Assembly: GCA_913061095.1 (NCBI GenBank)
Contig: CAJXVM010000005.1
Location: 181,751 to 245,750, forward strand
Source: an uncultured Ignavibacteria bacterium
GTDB taxonomy: Bacteria; Bacteroidota; Ignavibacteria; SZUA-365
DNA length: 64,000 nt
Direction of reading: 5' to 3'
The position numbers and the translations under genes were made by a program. Below are positions 27,963 through 38,339 of this stretch, piece by piece. The number at the start of each line of letters is the position of its first letter. Position 1 is the first letter of the stretch. The notes beneath the pieces are model-generated. The model was given only the letters and a program-made list of their open reading frames with translations. It did no database searches and was not told the DNA's origin.

Positions 27963-28824
27963 GGGCGGTCACAACCATGCATCCATCAAACACGAGATGC
28001 GCAGGGCCCTCGAGCATCAGGTCGTCGGCGTAATGCCGCGGGTCGTCGGATGGTGCGTCCGAGGGAGTAAAATGGATGCGCAGAATGTCGCCGCCGTGCG
28101 TGTGCAGCGCGACGGGAGGCGCGGCGCCCGCGCGCAGATGAGCGATCATTCCCGACGCGAGCGCGCCAGTGCCGCAGGCCTCGGTTTCCCCTTCGACGCC
28201 TTTCTCGAATGTGCGGATCGCGATCACACCGGCATCCTGCCGTTCGAGGATGTTCACGTTGCCGCCCCGCGGCGCGAAATGCGGATGATGCCGCAGGAGG
28301 AGTCCCACATGGTTCATGTCCAGGTCCGCCAGCGGCGCGCGCAGGGATGCGGGCAGCGCATCGGCGAACACGACAATATGCGGTGCGCCGTTGTCGACAT
28401 AATCGACGGTGCAGGGTTCGCCGTCGCAGTCGATTGTTACGGCGGGACGCAGTTCCAGCGGAGGGGGGAAGGATAACTGTACGGTGTTTCCGTCCACGCG
28501 CGCGTGATAGCTGCGGTCGAGGACGGTGAAGCGCATCTCACGATCCGCGATGCCGTTCTGCACGGCGAACAGCGCCGCGCAGCGTCCCCCGTTGCCGCAC
28601 ATGCTTCCCGCGGATCCGTCGGGATTGTAAAACGCCATCGCGAAATCATGCGTGTCGGATGTATCGATGTATATGGCGCCGTCGGAGCCGACGCCCTTGC
28701 GGCGGTGCGAGGAAAGCGCGGCGAAGCGGCTGCGCTCCTCGTCGGGCAGTTCACCGGCGCGGTCGTCGACGATTACGAAATCGTTCTGCGCGCCTTCTGC
28801 CTTGGTGAAGTGAATGGTTTTCAT
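27925..28824 (-). CDS. dapF: Diaminopimelate epimerase
   Basis: 299 residues, a little longer than the usual 275. Converts LL- to meso-diaminopimelate for lysine and peptidoglycan synthesis, with no cofactor. The two catalytic cysteines are present in MCGNGGRC (Cys76) and EACGTGA (Cys217), one in each half of the duplicated fold. FYNPDGS and the GGNVNIL region match the family. The C-terminal extension after VFDG reads into the convergent GH13 gene, with a 38-nt overlap of the two stop regions. It ends the run of minus-strand genes from the trehalose operon but is separated from otsA by 55 nt. Confidence 0.95.
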   Translation of the reverse strand: MKTIHFTKAEGAQNDFVIVDDRAGELPDEERSRFAALSSHRRKGVGSDGAIYIDTSDTHDFAMAFYNPDGSAGSMCGNGGRCAALFAVQNGIADREMRFTVLDRSYHARVDGNTVQLSFPPPLELRPAVTIDCDGEPCTVDYVDNGAPHIVVFADALPASLRAPLADLDMNHVGLLLRHHPHFAPRGGNVNILERQDAGVIAIRTFEKGVEGETEACGTGALASGMIAHLRAGAAPPVALHTHGGDILRIHFTPSDAPSDDPRHYADDLMLEGPAHLVFDGCMVVTAPNTAPDTRTAED

Positions 28825-28879
28825 AACACCGCAACTTAAGGGATTTCAAGATCCGGTGCCATTGGCTCACGTCAAGCGT

Positions 28880-30409
28880 TTATCCCCCCTCAGACAGACT
28901 GAGATCGTGATCCTGGTCAGGGATGTATTCCGAGATGACGGGGTAGTCGCTGAGATTCTTCGAGATGGCCGCGCCGAGGAAGGACTCCACCCAGCGGTAG
29001 ATGTCATAGCGCCGCACGGTGGAGCGGAGCTGCCGCATACGGTCGCCGCGCTCGTCGTAGTTCATCTGGAACGCATCGCGCAGTCCTTCGGCCATGCCCT
29101 CGACGTCGTAGGGATTGACCATGAGTGCGTGTTTCTGCAGCTGCGCTGCGGCGCCGGCGAACTCGCTCATGATCAGCACGCCGTTGTTTTCGATGTTGCA
29201 GGCGCAGTACTCCTTGGCGACGAGATTCATGCCATCCTTGATGGGCGTGATCAGTGCGATTTCAGCGGTGCGGTAATACGCGAGCAGTTCGGTGCGCGTG
29301 AGATGCCGGAAGATGTAATGAATGGGTACCCATCCCGAGCGTGTGAACTCACCGTTGATCTCGCTGACGAGGCGCTCGATTTCCACCTTCAGGTCGTGGT
29401 ATTTCGGGATGTCGGTGCGGCTTGGCACGACGACCTGCACGAGTGTCATGCTTTCGCGCAGCTCCGGGAAACGCCGCAGTGCGTTGCGGAAGGCCTCGAG
29501 CCTGTAGGGGATGCCCTTGGTGTAATCAAGACGGTCGATACCGAGAACGATCTGCTGATGCGGCAGATCCTCGTGAATGTACCACGCTGATTCCGATACT
29601 TCGCGGCTGCGTGCCAGGCGTTCGAAGTCGTCGTAGTCGATGCTGATGGGAAACACGCCGACGCGCACCTCTCGGTGTTCGTGGGCCACGAGATGGAAGC
29701 CGCCCATGCTTTTGGTCGAGACATCCGGAAGCAGCATGCGCACACACTGGATGAAGTTGCGCTTGTCGCGCATGGTCTGGAAACCGACGAGGTCGTAGTC
29801 CAGCAGTGCGCGCAGCACCTGGAAGCGCCAGGGCAGCTTGATGAAAATGTCAGGCGGCGGAAAGGGGATGTGCAGGAAGTAACCCAGCGGCGACTGCACG
29901 CCCATGCCGCGCAGCTCCGATGCCACGTTCATCAGATGGTAGTCATGCACCCAGATATAATCCGAGCTGCGCGTGACTTCGAATACCCGTTCGGCGAACT
30001 TTCGGTTGACGCGCTGATACGCATGCCAGTATTCCGGCTGGAATTGGCAGTGCGACTGCAGGTCGTGGAAAAGCGGCCAGACAATTTCATTCGCGAAGCC
30101 GTGATAATAGAGCTCCAGTTCCTCCTCGGTGAGCGGCACTGCCGCGAGGTCGTATCCCGACGCGACGGACGAGTCCTCCAGTACATGATCCACTTCCTCC
30201 TGTTCGCGGTCGGAAAGCCCCGACCAGCCGATCCACATGCCGCCCCGGTCGCGCAGCACGGGTGCGAGCGCTGTGACGAGCCCACCCGATCCCGAACGGA
30301 ATGTCAGGTTGCCGTCCTGCCGCTCGAAAACGACCGGCAGCCGGTTCGATACGATAATCAGTCTCTGGGGTATCCCTGTCTGTTCATTCATATCCTGATC
30401 CTGTGCCAT
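28880..30409 (-). CDS. otsA: Trehalose-6-phosphate synthase
   Basis: 509 residues from ATG 30409, 7 nt after the mscS stop codon; the frame is open further upstream inside mscS, but the family N-terminus [13 protein letters not shown] starts only at residue 17. GT20 enzyme that joins UDP- or ADP-glucose and glucose 6-phosphate. Motifs: [26 protein letters not shown] (WVHDYHLM), [18 protein letters not shown] and the C-terminal [17 protein letters not shown] with [10 protein letters not shown]. It is the last gene of the osmoprotection operon. Confidence 0.96.
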   Translation of the reverse strand: MAQDQDMNEQTGIPQRLIIVSNRLPVVFERQDGNLTFRSGSGGLVTALAPVLRDRGGMWIGWSGLSDREQEEVDHVLEDSSVASGYDLAAVPLTEEELELYYHGFANEIVWPLFHDLQSHCQFQPEYWHAYQRVNRKFAERVFEVTRSSDYIWVHDYHLMNVASELRGMGVQSPLGYFLHIPFPPPDIFIKLPWRFQVLRALLDYDLVGFQTMRDKRNFIQCVRMLLPDVSTKSMGGFHLVAHEHREVRVGVFPISIDYDDFERLARSREVSESAWYIHEDLPHQQIVLGIDRLDYTKGIPYRLEAFRNALRRFPELRESMTLVQVVVPSRTDIPKYHDLKVEIERLVSEINGEFTRSGWVPIHYIFRHLTRTELLAYYRTAEIALITPIKDGMNLVAKEYCACNIENNGVLIMSEFAGAAAQLQKHALMVNPYDVEGMAEGLRDAFQMNYDERGDRMRQLRSTVRRYDIYRWVESFLGAAISKNLSDYPVISEYIPDQDHDLSLSEGG

Positions 30410-30416
30410 GTTTCTC

Positions 30417-31484
30417 TCAATCTGTTTCAGACTGCGGCCGCTGCAGATGAATCGTCTGTGTGGGGAAGGCGAACTGAATGCCTTCCTTTTCGAAGCGATC
30501 GTAAATCGCGAAGTTGATGCGCTGCTGTGCGTCCATGTACTCATTGTAATCGGGAGAGAGCACGTAATAGACGAATTCGAAGTTCAGGGAGAAATTCCCA
30601 TACTCTTTGAAATGCGCACGGTCGAAGCGCGCCATGTCATCGGCGTCGATGATTTCGCGTACCATCCCCGGGATGGCCTGAATTTTTTCCGATGGCGTAC
30701 CGTAGATCACGCCGACGGAGAAAAGGATGCGCCGCTCCTGCATGCGCTGGTAATTCCGTATGCGGCTTCTCAGCAGGTCGGTGTTGGAGAAAATGATCAG
30801 TTCGCCGCTCAGACTGCGGATGTGCGTCGTGCGCATCCCGACCTTTTCGATCACACCGAGAAAGTTGTCGATAATGATGAAGTCGCCGATCACGAAGGGC
30901 TTGTCTACCGCGATGGACAGTGATGCGAACAACTCTGCAAGGATGCTCTGCGCGGCGAGAGCTACGGCGATACCGCCGATGCCGAGACTCGCGATGAGTG
31001 TCGTGATGTTGAAGCCGAGATTGTCGAGAATCACCAGCAGGACGACAGACCAGAGCACAAGCTTCGCGAGGAAGCCAAGCACACTGAGGGAGGTCTGCGC
31101 ACCGGGATCCTCGTACTCACGCAGTCGGGTCGTCTTGCTGATCAGGTAGACGATGACCGTGTTTCCCCAGAGTGCCGCCTGAATGATAAAGGCGGCAAAC
31201 AGAGCCTTGTTGAGAATCTCCTGTGCCGTGGGAGAGAGGTCCAGATACAGCGACCCGCTCCACAGACCGATAATGACGAGGAAAAAGAAATTGATCTTGT
31301 CGACAAGCCCCGCGAGCATGTCATCGACGTCCGTGCGGGTTTTTTTCGCGGCGCGCATGGAATACCGTGCAACCACGCGTTTGATGATCAGAATGGCCGC
31401 GGTCACGCCGACGGCGATGCCGAGCCCGATCAGCCAGTCATACAGGGGATTCCCCAGCAGCGGTTGCGATAATGTGTCCGTCAT
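30417..31484 (-). CDS. MscS-family mechanosensitive channel
   Basis: 355 residues. Inner-membrane channel that opens on hypo-osmotic shock. N-terminal membrane helices (about 12-32, 62-82, 90-115, 138-160) precede the pore helix GIGGIAVALAAQSILAELFASLSI, rich in Gly/Ala as in MscS TM3, and the beta domain IIIDNFLGVIEKVGMRTTHIRS with the family-typical VxxIGxRxT pattern. The C-terminal domain ends at the vestibule portal region. It overlaps otsB by 4 nt (ATGA). Placement within a trehalose operon fits coupled uptake/synthesis and emergency release of compatible solutes. Confidence 0.93.
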   Translation of the reverse strand: MTDTLSQPLLGNPLYDWLIGLGIAVGVTAAILIIKRVVARYSMRAAKKTRTDVDDMLAGLVDKINFFFLVIIGLWSGSLYLDLSPTAQEILNKALFAAFIIQAALWGNTVIVYLISKTTRLREYEDPGAQTSLSVLGFLAKLVLWSVVLLVILDNLGFNITTLIASLGIGGIAVALAAQSILAELFASLSIAVDKPFVIGDFIIIDNFLGVIEKVGMRTTHIRSLSGELIIFSNTDLLRSRIRNYQRMQERRILFSVGVIYGTPSEKIQAIPGMVREIIDADDMARFDRAHFKEYGNFSLNFEFVYYVLSPDYNEYMDAQQRINFAIYDRFEKEGIQFAFPTQTIHLQRPQSETD

Positions 31485-32290
31485 GCAGATTCTGTCCAGT
31501 GTGTGAGAAAACGCAGGAGTTCCTCCGGAGGGATGAGATGCACATCGGCCTGGGTGGGACGAAGTTCACGGCGCACGAGCACGCGCAGTCCGCGTCCCTC
31601 CAGTGCCGAGAAGGCATCCTCATCCGTTTTGTCATCGCCGAGATATGCAGCGGGAACTGAATCCCGCAGATCGTGCAGCAGTGCGTGCACGGCATCGCCT
31701 TTTGTTTTTCCCGCCGCACGCAGTTCGAGTCCGCCATCGAAGGCGTGGAGGTCTAGCAGGTCCATCTCCTCGAAAGCGGCCCAGCGTTTCTCCGCTGCCG
31801 CACGGATACGCTCGCGCTCTTTGTCCCCCACGCCGCGCCAGTGCACGGCGACCGAGGCGGGCTTTCGTTCGAGCTGCTGCCGCGGAATGTGCTCCTGCAG
31901 CCACTTCCACTCCGCCGCGAACAGCTCCGCGAGTCCGTCGGGAAAGGCTGGTCCCCGGTACGTGCCGTCGGCCATACGATGTTCCCATCCGTGTGAGCCC
32001 CAGATCTCCGGAAGCGGATCGATGCCGAGCAGCGGAATCAGGTCGGCGACCGCGCGGCCGCTGATCACGACTACGCGGTTACGTTCATCCGCGAGGATGC
32101 GTGTCAGCAGCTCACGGACACCGGGATAGGGAAAGGCGCGGTCACGCTCGGGCGTGAACGGCGCGAGGGTTCCGTCATAGTCGAGCAGGAGCAGCCGCGT
32201 GTCAGCGCGCCGCACATCGCGGAGGAAATTCCCCGGATCCGCATTCGCCTGAAGGACGCGAAAATCTCCTGTCTCGTCCGATGCACTCAT
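31481..32290 (-). CDS. otsB: Trehalose-6-phosphate phosphatase
   Basis: 269 residues. HAD-superfamily phosphatase. Motif I DYDGTLAPF with nucleophile and acid Asp, motif II VVVISGR, and motif IV LGDDKTDEDAF are all intact; SHGWEHR contacts the sugar. It hydrolyses trehalose 6-phosphate made by otsA. It overlaps treT upstream and mscS downstream by 4 nt each, so expression is tightly coupled. Confidence 0.95.
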   Translation of the reverse strand: MSASDETGDFRVLQANADPGNFLRDVRRADTRLLLLDYDGTLAPFTPERDRAFPYPGVRELLTRILADERNRVVVISGRAVADLIPLLGIDPLPEIWGSHGWEHRMADGTYRGPAFPDGLAELFAAEWKWLQEHIPRQQLERKPASVAVHWRGVGDKERERIRAAAEKRWAAFEEMDLLDLHAFDGGLELRAAGKTKGDAVHALLHDLRDSVPAAYLGDDKTDEDAFSALEGRGLRVLVRRELRPTQADVHLIPPEELLRFLTHWTESA

Positions 32291-33525
32291 GCGAGCTCCA
32301 CACGGTCCGCATGTTCATGTTTGAGCACCACCATAAGCGTGAGATACTCGCCGAGATGGCGCGTCAGCAGGAAGTGATCGCGCACGAACTGCTTCGCCTT
32401 CGTCCCCATGTTTTCGAGGATGTCGCGGTGATTGAGCAGATAGCGTGTGCGCAGGGCGGCGCCTTCGGGCGTCGACACCAGGAAACCGGTGTGGTGATTG
32501 ATCACCTGCAGGCGGATGCCGCCGGTGTTTCCGCCGATGACAGGACGCCCTTTCCACATCGCCTCGGTGACGGTCAGGCCAAATCCCTCGCGTGTCGATT
32601 TCTGCAGGATGATGTCGCTGGCACGCTGCAGTGCGTTGATCGTGCGATGCGCATCGGACGGCAGAAGCAGGATCTTGACGTCGGGATCGTCGTTGGCAGC
32701 ATCGTACACCTCGTTGAGCACGGCCTCGCCTTCCGGATCGTCGGTGGCGCTCCCGCCCGCGAGCACGAGCTGCAGTCCGGGAATGAAGCGCTTGGCGTAG
32801 CGATACCCGTGGATGACTCCCACCGGATCCTTGAAACGGTCGTAGCGGGAGACCTGCGTGATCAGCGGACGATTCGGGTCGATGTCGAAGCGGTCGTACA
32901 CGGCGTTGATCTCGGATTCCGGCAGGTCGATGTTCTTGTCGCTGAGGGGATCGATGCTGGGCGGCACGAGGTACTGCGGATGCGGCAGCGGCTGCGCGAA
33001 GTCAGACAGCGACCAGATGCTGGCGTCGTAGTCGAGCAGGAACGGCCGGAGGTATTTCCAGACCGGACGGTAGGGACGGCTCACGTCGATGTGACAGCGC
33101 CAGATCCACGTGCCTTTGCGATCGGGCATATAGCGCAGCAGTGGTGCCGGCTGCGGATCGTGGATGAAGACGATATCGGCATCCTCGAGTTTCGGACGCA
33201 GTTTCTCCGCGTTTTCCCTGTTCGTTTCCTCGAAGTTCCGCAGCAGCGATTCCGGGATGACAACCTGGTTACCCTGCAGCGCGTTGTGAAAACTTTTCGT
33301 GCACTGGTAGAAATCGTTATTGCCCTCGATGACTTCCCAGTGTGTGTCGAGGCCGAGTTCGTTCATCAGCGGAACGAGCTTGTGCAGGATTTCCGCGACT
33401 CCCCCGCCCATGCGGGTGGAGTTCACGTGCACGACCTTCATGCCGCGCATGGGCTCGGCAAGCTGCCGCAGCTGCGTGATGACATCCTGTCCGGTTATCT
33501 TCGCATAGGATTCAAGACTCTGCAT
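32287..33525 (-). CDS. treT: Trehalose glycosyltransferring synthase-type glycosyltransferase (GT4)
   Basis: 412 residues. GT-B fold glycosyltransferase that matches the TreT family, which makes trehalose directly from NDP-glucose and glucose. Motifs: VNSTRMGGGVAEILHKLVP at the N-terminus, HDPQPAPLL, WRCHIDVS, and the donor site TREGFGLTVTEAMWKGRPVIGG in the second Rossmann domain. It overlaps otsB by 4 nt and shares a single nucleotide (TGATG) with the DUF5752 gene upstream. The operon therefore encodes two independent routes to trehalose. Confidence 0.9.
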   Translation of the reverse strand: MQSLESYAKITGQDVITQLRQLAEPMRGMKVVHVNSTRMGGGVAEILHKLVPLMNELGLDTHWEVIEGNNDFYQCTKSFHNALQGNQVVIPESLLRNFEETNRENAEKLRPKLEDADIVFIHDPQPAPLLRYMPDRKGTWIWRCHIDVSRPYRPVWKYLRPFLLDYDASIWSLSDFAQPLPHPQYLVPPSIDPLSDKNIDLPESEINAVYDRFDIDPNRPLITQVSRYDRFKDPVGVIHGYRYAKRFIPGLQLVLAGGSATDDPEGEAVLNEVYDAANDDPDVKILLLPSDAHRTINALQRASDIILQKSTREGFGLTVTEAMWKGRPVIGGNTGGIRLQVINHHTGFLVSTPEGAALRTRYLLNHRDILENMGTKAKQFVRDHFLLTRHLGEYLTLMVVLKHEHADRVELA

Positions 33526-34211
33526 CAGTTGCTCCCTTCCGTTGATTCATGAGAGAAGAACTCCTCGAACAGCCCGGAAAGCTGGTCACGCAGTTCACTG
33601 AGCGTCACAAAATACGGATCGACATCCGCGAGGCGGGCGAGCAGTGAAGCGTAGTCGCCGTTCAGTCCGCCGAGCCATGTGGAAAAATCGTCCTTTCCAT
33701 CCGGCGTGCGCCTGCGTGCATCGATGAAGTGATAGAAAATGCTGCTCGCGGAAATATCCTGGAACACTCCGGGAAGTTCGCGCGGATCATCGATGCTGTG
33801 CTGCGTTCCGAAAACCACGATCTGCGACCGGATGAAGGAAAACTGTTCTTCCGTCTTGGCCCAGGGAATGAACTCCCGCTCGTAGAGTCGCTCTTCAAGA
33901 ATGTCGATCACCTCACTGCGCAGATCCTCGAGGGAATCGAAGCCGGTGGGATCCACGACACTGAGGCGCTCGGCCACGATGTCGTCGCGCAGGGCATGCT
34001 TGCACCAGGCAGCGAAGTCGTTGTTGAACTCCGGTTCGTCAAATTGAGGACGGAGACGTCCGCCCCAGAAATGATAATAGATGCATCCGGCGTCCACATG
34101 CTGCAGGTGATCACGCATCTCGCGGAGATTTTGCGCGCGCTTGCCGGTCGCGATGGCGGCGAGTGTGCAGTCCTTGAAAGCGAACGGTTGTCGTTCTGTT
34201 CCGTTGTTCAT
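33525..34211 (-). CDS. DUF5752 family protein
   Basis: 228 residues; no membrane segment or signal peptide. It appears to hold two related halves, each beginning with a FHFW/FYHF-type motif: GCIYYHFWGGRLRP near residue 43 and SSIFYHFIDARRRT near residue 160, followed by an acidic DFAAWCKHAL / DFSTWLGGLN stretch. DUF5752 proteins are commonly found next to trehalose synthase genes; no activity is established. ATG 34211 is preferred over 34235 because the family core begins after it, but the choice is uncertain. It is the first gene of the operon and overlaps treT by 1 nt. Confidence 0.75.
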   Translation of the reverse strand: MNNGTERQPFAFKDCTLAAIATGKRAQNLREMRDHLQHVDAGCIYYHFWGGRLRPQFDEPEFNNDFAAWCKHALRDDIVAERLSVVDPTGFDSLEDLRSEVIDILEERLYEREFIPWAKTEEQFSFIRSQIVVFGTQHSIDDPRELPGVFQDISASSIFYHFIDARRRTPDGKDDFSTWLGGLNGDYASLLARLADVDPYFVTLSELRDQLSGLFEEFFSHESTEGSN

Positions 34212-34496
34212 GAATGTTTCTCTTGGATGAAACAATGTGTAATCCCTTTATTATTAGCAACACAGCGCACAAAGTCAAAATTCCATGCGTGCCGGCATTC
34301 CCGGGATTGTTGCCGTGCGTTGTATATTTATGGTGATGTCCTGCGCACAGTGAATCCATCATGAACGTGGGGCAATCCGCAGGGGCATGAGCCGTGCCCG
34401 GCGGATTCCGCGATACCGGACGACACCGTGATTGACCGCGTCGTACGCGGGAGATGTTGTGTCCGCGCGAGGAAACGTGCAATGAGGAGAGCAGTC

Positions 34497-37400
34497 ATGC
34501 ATGATGAACGGCCCGACCACGCGAAGCAGCACGCTGAAGCCGAGCATTCCGACCACGCCCGGCAGGCCGCGATCATTGAGACGCTGCGGAAGCGCGACGC
34601 ATTGTTCAAAGGTGTGACCGCCGCCATCCGCCATCTCATCACCGCCGGCGATTTCAGTGCTGCCGTCCCGGATACGCTGCGCATTCTGGGGGAAGCCAGC
34701 GGCGTCGATCGTGTGTATATCTTTCAGAACTCCGCTGACGGCGACACCGTTTCACTCAGTCAGCGTTTCGAGTGGGCGCGTGACACCGTCACGATGCAGA
34801 TCGACAACCCGGATCTGCAGAACCTCCCCTACGACCCGCAATTCACGCGCTGGTATGCGTTGCTGTCGCAGCGACGCACCGTGCGGGGACGCACCGTCGA
34901 TTTTCCCGACACCGAACGTCCCGTTCTCGAAGCGCAGGAGATTCAATCCCTGATGTGCGTCCCCATATTCACGCGCGACGATTTCTGGGGCTTCGTCGGC
35001 TTCGACGACTGTCACTCGGCGCGCGACTGGAGTGAGGAAGAGGAATCCATTCTGCTCGTCATGGCCGGTATTCTCGGGGGACTCATCATTCGCGAGGAGG
35101 CGCGTCAGGCACTCGAGCAAAGTGAAACCCGTTTCCGGTCGCTCATGCAGAACCTCAGCGACGCCATCACCGTGCTCAGTGAAACAGGGACCATCCTGTA
35201 TGAAACGGTTACCGTCGAACGCATGAGCGGATTCAGCGTACACCGCCGGCACGGCAGACCCATTTTCGAGTTCCTCCATCCCGACGACGTCGCAAAGGTC
35301 AAGGCGGTCTCGAAACACGTCCTCGCGCATCCCGGACACGAAGAAAAAGTCGAGTTTCGCCATCAACATGTCAACGGCAGCTGGCTCGAACTCGAGGCCA
35401 TCGCCACGAATTACCTGCACGTGCCGACGATCAGAGGGATCGTCGTGACGTCGCGCGACATTTCCGAGCGGAAACGTATCAATGCCGAGTTCGCGCGCCT
35501 GGCGCATGTCATGGAATCCGTCAGTGATTTCATCGTTATCACCGATATGGACGGACGCATCGAGCATGTCAACCGCGCGGTCCTGAAGCGTTTCGGCTAT
35601 ACCGCGGAGCAGCTCATCGGCCGCCAGGCACGCATGCTGCTGTCGCCGAATAATCCCGTCAATCTCAGTGAGCAGCTGCGCACCGAAACGCTTCGCGAAG
35701 GCTGGCGCGGTGACCTGATCAATGTCACCGCGAACGGTGAGGAGTTCTGGGTGTACCTGACGACCTCGGTGCTCATGCACGACGGGAAGCCGGCCGGCAT
35801 GGTCGCGATCTCCCATGACATTGAAGACCGCAAGCAGACCGAACAGCGCCTGCTGCTGTTCAGTGAACAGCTCAAACAGCTGCACCGGCTGAATACGACG
35901 CAGTACCACAGCTTCGAGGATCTCTTCGAGGATTATCTTCACACTGCGGCAGAAATGTTCGGGCTCGAGACGGGTATTATCACGCGCCTCACTGACACAT
36001 TTTTCGAGATCTACGCCGCACGGTCACCCGAGGACAGGCTGCGCGCGGGCATGCGTTTCGTCACCGGCAGCGGCTTCTGCCAGAAGGTCGTGGACACGGG
36101 GGGGACCGTCTTCATGGACGCAACGGAAATCCCGGACGAATCGGGACAGACATTCGGCGGATTGATCCAGGCCAGGGCAGCGATCGGGACGACCATCCGC
36201 GTACATGGTGAAGTGTACGGGACGCTATGTTTCTCCTCGGAACAGACGCGGCGAACGCCTTTTCGTCCGGCCGACGCGGAAATCATCGAACTGCTGGCGC
36301 AGAGTATCGGTCATTACATCAGCGCCCAGATGACGGAGGAAGAGCGGCAGCGCAACGCGGAGGAGTTGCTGAAGGCGAAGGAAGCGGCCGAGGAAGCCGA
36401 CCGCGCGAAAAGTGATTTCCTCGCCTCCATGAGCCACGAAATCCGCACGCCCATGAACGGTGTCATCGGAATGACGGGGCTGCTGCTCGAGACACCGCTT
36501 ACGGAGGAGCAGCAGGAATACGTGGAAACGATCCGGACCAGCGGCGACAGTCTCCTGACCATCATCAATGACATCCTCGATTTCTCCAAAATCGAATCCG
36601 GACGCATGCACATCGAAGCGCAGCCCTTCGAACTGCGTCCCTGCATCGAGGAAGTCTTTGATCTGATGATTCCCAATATCGGGGAGCGGCCGATCGAGCT
36701 GATGTATCTGATCGATCCCGCCGTTCCGCCCGTGATCGTCGGCGACATCACGCGTCTGCGCCAGATCCTCGTCAACCTGGTCGGGAACGGTATCAAGTTC
36801 ACCGAGCGGGGAGAGATCGTCGTCACTGTTTCCCTGCGGGGAAGAAACGAAAACAGCTACGACCTGCTTTTCGAGGTGCGCGATACAGGCATCGGCATTC
36901 CGGAGGAGAAACGCGAACTGCTCTTTCGTTCCTTCTCTCAGGTGGATTCATCAACAACGCGGAAGTACGGCGGCACAGGACTGGGCCTCGCCATCACCGC
37001 GCGGCTGGTCGCGATGATGAACGGGTCGATCTGGGTGAAGAGCACGGTCGGCGAGGGATCGCAGTTCTTTTTCACCATCCGCGCCAAGGCGCCCGCTCCA
37101 CAGGAGGAAATCGATGAGTCGCGCATCCGCGAGATGCGTGGCAAGCATGTGCTCGTCGTCGACGACAATCAGACCAACCGCCGCATTCTCAACCTGCAGT
37201 GCGTGGGCTGGGGCATGGAGTGTCTCGTGCTGCCGTCCGCTGAAGAGGCGCTTCGCGTGCTCAGGCAGGGGGCTTCCTTCGATGTGGCGGTGATCGATAT
37301 GCTCATGCCGGGAATGGACGGCGTACAACTCGCACACGAAATTCGCAGGCAGTTCGCGGAATCAGCTGTCCCGCTGATTCTGCTGACGTCGCTGAACAGG

Positions 37401-38339
37401 AACGACGAGCGCATTCCAGCGGAAGGACTGTTCCACAGCGTACTGACGAAACCGGTCAAGCAGGCGCAGCTGCGCGATGTGCTCATCAGGGCCTCCGGAG
37501 CGCGCACGCAGCGGCATCACACGAAAAAACGCGAGCGCCGGCTCGACCGGCATCTCGCGGAAAAACTTCCCCTGCGCATTCTGATCGCCGAAGACAATCT
37601 GGTGAATCAGAAGCTGGTGGTGCGGCTTTTTCAGCAGATGGGATATCGCACCGATGTGGCCGCGAACGGACTGGAGGTGCTCGATGCGCTCGGACGACAA
37701 TCCTACGACATGATTTTCATGGATGTGCAGATGCCGGAAATGGACGGCATCGAAGCAACGAAGCGGATTCTGCGGGATATCCCGGCGGAACGTCAGCCCG
37801 TCGTGGTCGCCGTCACGGCCAATGCGCTGGAGAGTGACCGTCAGCGCTGCCTCGATGCGGGGATGCATGATTACATCAGCAAGCCGATCCGTATCGAGAC
37901 GCTGCAGGAAACCATCCGGCACTGGGCCGGGATGCGGCGCGAGAAAGCACCGGTGGCCGAGTCCATTTCCTCACCGGAGGACCTTCTCGACATGGATACC
38001 GTCGATACACTGACTGCGGTCGCCGCGGCAGGTGACAGCGGGATGCTGGAGGAACTGCTGTCCATTCTGGAAAGTCAGACCCCGGAGCTGGTTCGTGAGA
38101 TCACCGATGCGGTGGATACCCGGGACCAGGCTGGCGCGCGGCGCGCGGCGCATACGCTGAAAGGATCAGCGCTCAACCTGGGAGCCCGGGCCATGGCCGA
38201 TGTCTGCGTGAAGATGGAACGTGCCGCGGAAGAGGGAGAGCTGCATCGCATGCATGATCTGCTCACCGTCATGCAGCACGTATTCCGGCAGACCGTCCCC
38301 GCGCTGCGCAGTGTGTATTTTCAACGCGGGGATCAGTGA
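34497..38339 (+). CDS. Hybrid sensor histidine kinase (GAF-PAS-PAS-GAF-HK-REC-REC-HPt)
   Basis: 1280 residues. The start at 34497 has GAGGAG 7 nt upstream; an earlier ATG at 34428 is less likely. Domains by rough residue: GAF 35-190, PAS 205-325, PAS 330-445, GAF 465-605, HisKA with phospho-acceptor His647 (SHEIRTPMNG), HATPase (DTGIGIPEEKR, GTGLGLAI) to about 870, receiver 1 with Asp934, receiver 2 with Asp1076, and HPt with His1219 (AAHTLKGSAL). All phosphotransfer residues are intact, so a complete His-Asp-His relay is encoded in one soluble protein. There is no membrane segment; signals are probably cytoplasmic small ligands. TATATT at 34323-34328 may be its -10. The 3' end overlaps the convergent NifX-like gene by 7 nt. 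Confidence 0.93.
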   Translation: MHDERPDHAKQHAEAEHSDHARQAAIIETLRKRDALFKGVTAAIRHLITAGDFSAAVPDTLRILGEASGVDRVYIFQNSADGDTVSLSQRFEWARDTVTMQIDNPDLQNLPYDPQFTRWYALLSQRRTVRGRTVDFPDTERPVLEAQEIQSLMCVPIFTRDDFWGFVGFDDCHSARDWSEEEESILLVMAGILGGLIIREEARQALEQSETRFRSLMQNLSDAITVLSETGTILYETVTVERMSGFSVHRRHGRPIFEFLHPDDVAKVKAVSKHVLAHPGHEEKVEFRHQHVNGSWLELEAIATNYLHVPTIRGIVVTSRDISERKRINAEFARLAHVMESVSDFIVITDMDGRIEHVNRAVLKRFGYTAEQLIGRQARMLLSPNNPVNLSEQLRTETLREGWRGDLINVTANGEEFWVYLTTSVLMHDGKPAGMVAISHDIEDRKQTEQRLLLFSEQLKQLHRLNTTQYHSFEDLFEDYLHTAAEMFGLETGIITRLTDTFFEIYAARSPEDRLRAGMRFVTGSGFCQKVVDTGGTVFMDATEIPDESGQTFGGLIQARAAIGTTIRVHGEVYGTLCFSSEQTRRTPFRPADAEIIELLAQSIGHYISAQMTEEERQRNAEELLKAKEAAEEADRAKSDFLASMSHEIRTPMNGVIGMTGLLLETPLTEEQQEYVETIRTSGDSLLTIINDILDFSKIESGRMHIEAQPFELRPCIEEVFDLMIPNIGERPIELMYLIDPAVPPVIVGDITRLRQILVNLVGNGIKFTERGEIVVTVSLRGRNENSYDLLFEVRDTGIGIPEEKRELLFRSFSQVDSSTTRKYGGTGLGLAITARLVAMMNGSIWVKSTVGEGSQFFFTIRAKAPAPQEEIDESRIREMRGKHVLVVDDNQTNRRILNLQCVGWGMECLVLPSAEEALRVLRQGASFDVAVIDMLMPGMDGVQLAHEIRRQFAESAVPLILLTSLNRNDERIPAEGLFHSVLTKPVKQAQLRDVLIRASGARTQRHHTKKRERRLDRHLAEKLPLRILIAEDNLVNQKLVVRLFQQMGYRTDVAANGLEVLDALGRQSYDMIFMDVQMPEMDGIEATKRILRDIPAERQPVVVAVTANALESDRQRCLDAGMHDYISKPIRIETLQETIRHWAGMRREKAPVAESISSPEDLLDMDTVDTLTAVAAAGDSGMLEELLSILESQTPELVREITDAVDTRDQAGARRAAHTLKGSALNLGARAMADVCVKMERAAEEGELHRMHDLLTVMQHVFRQTVPALRSVYFQRGDQ

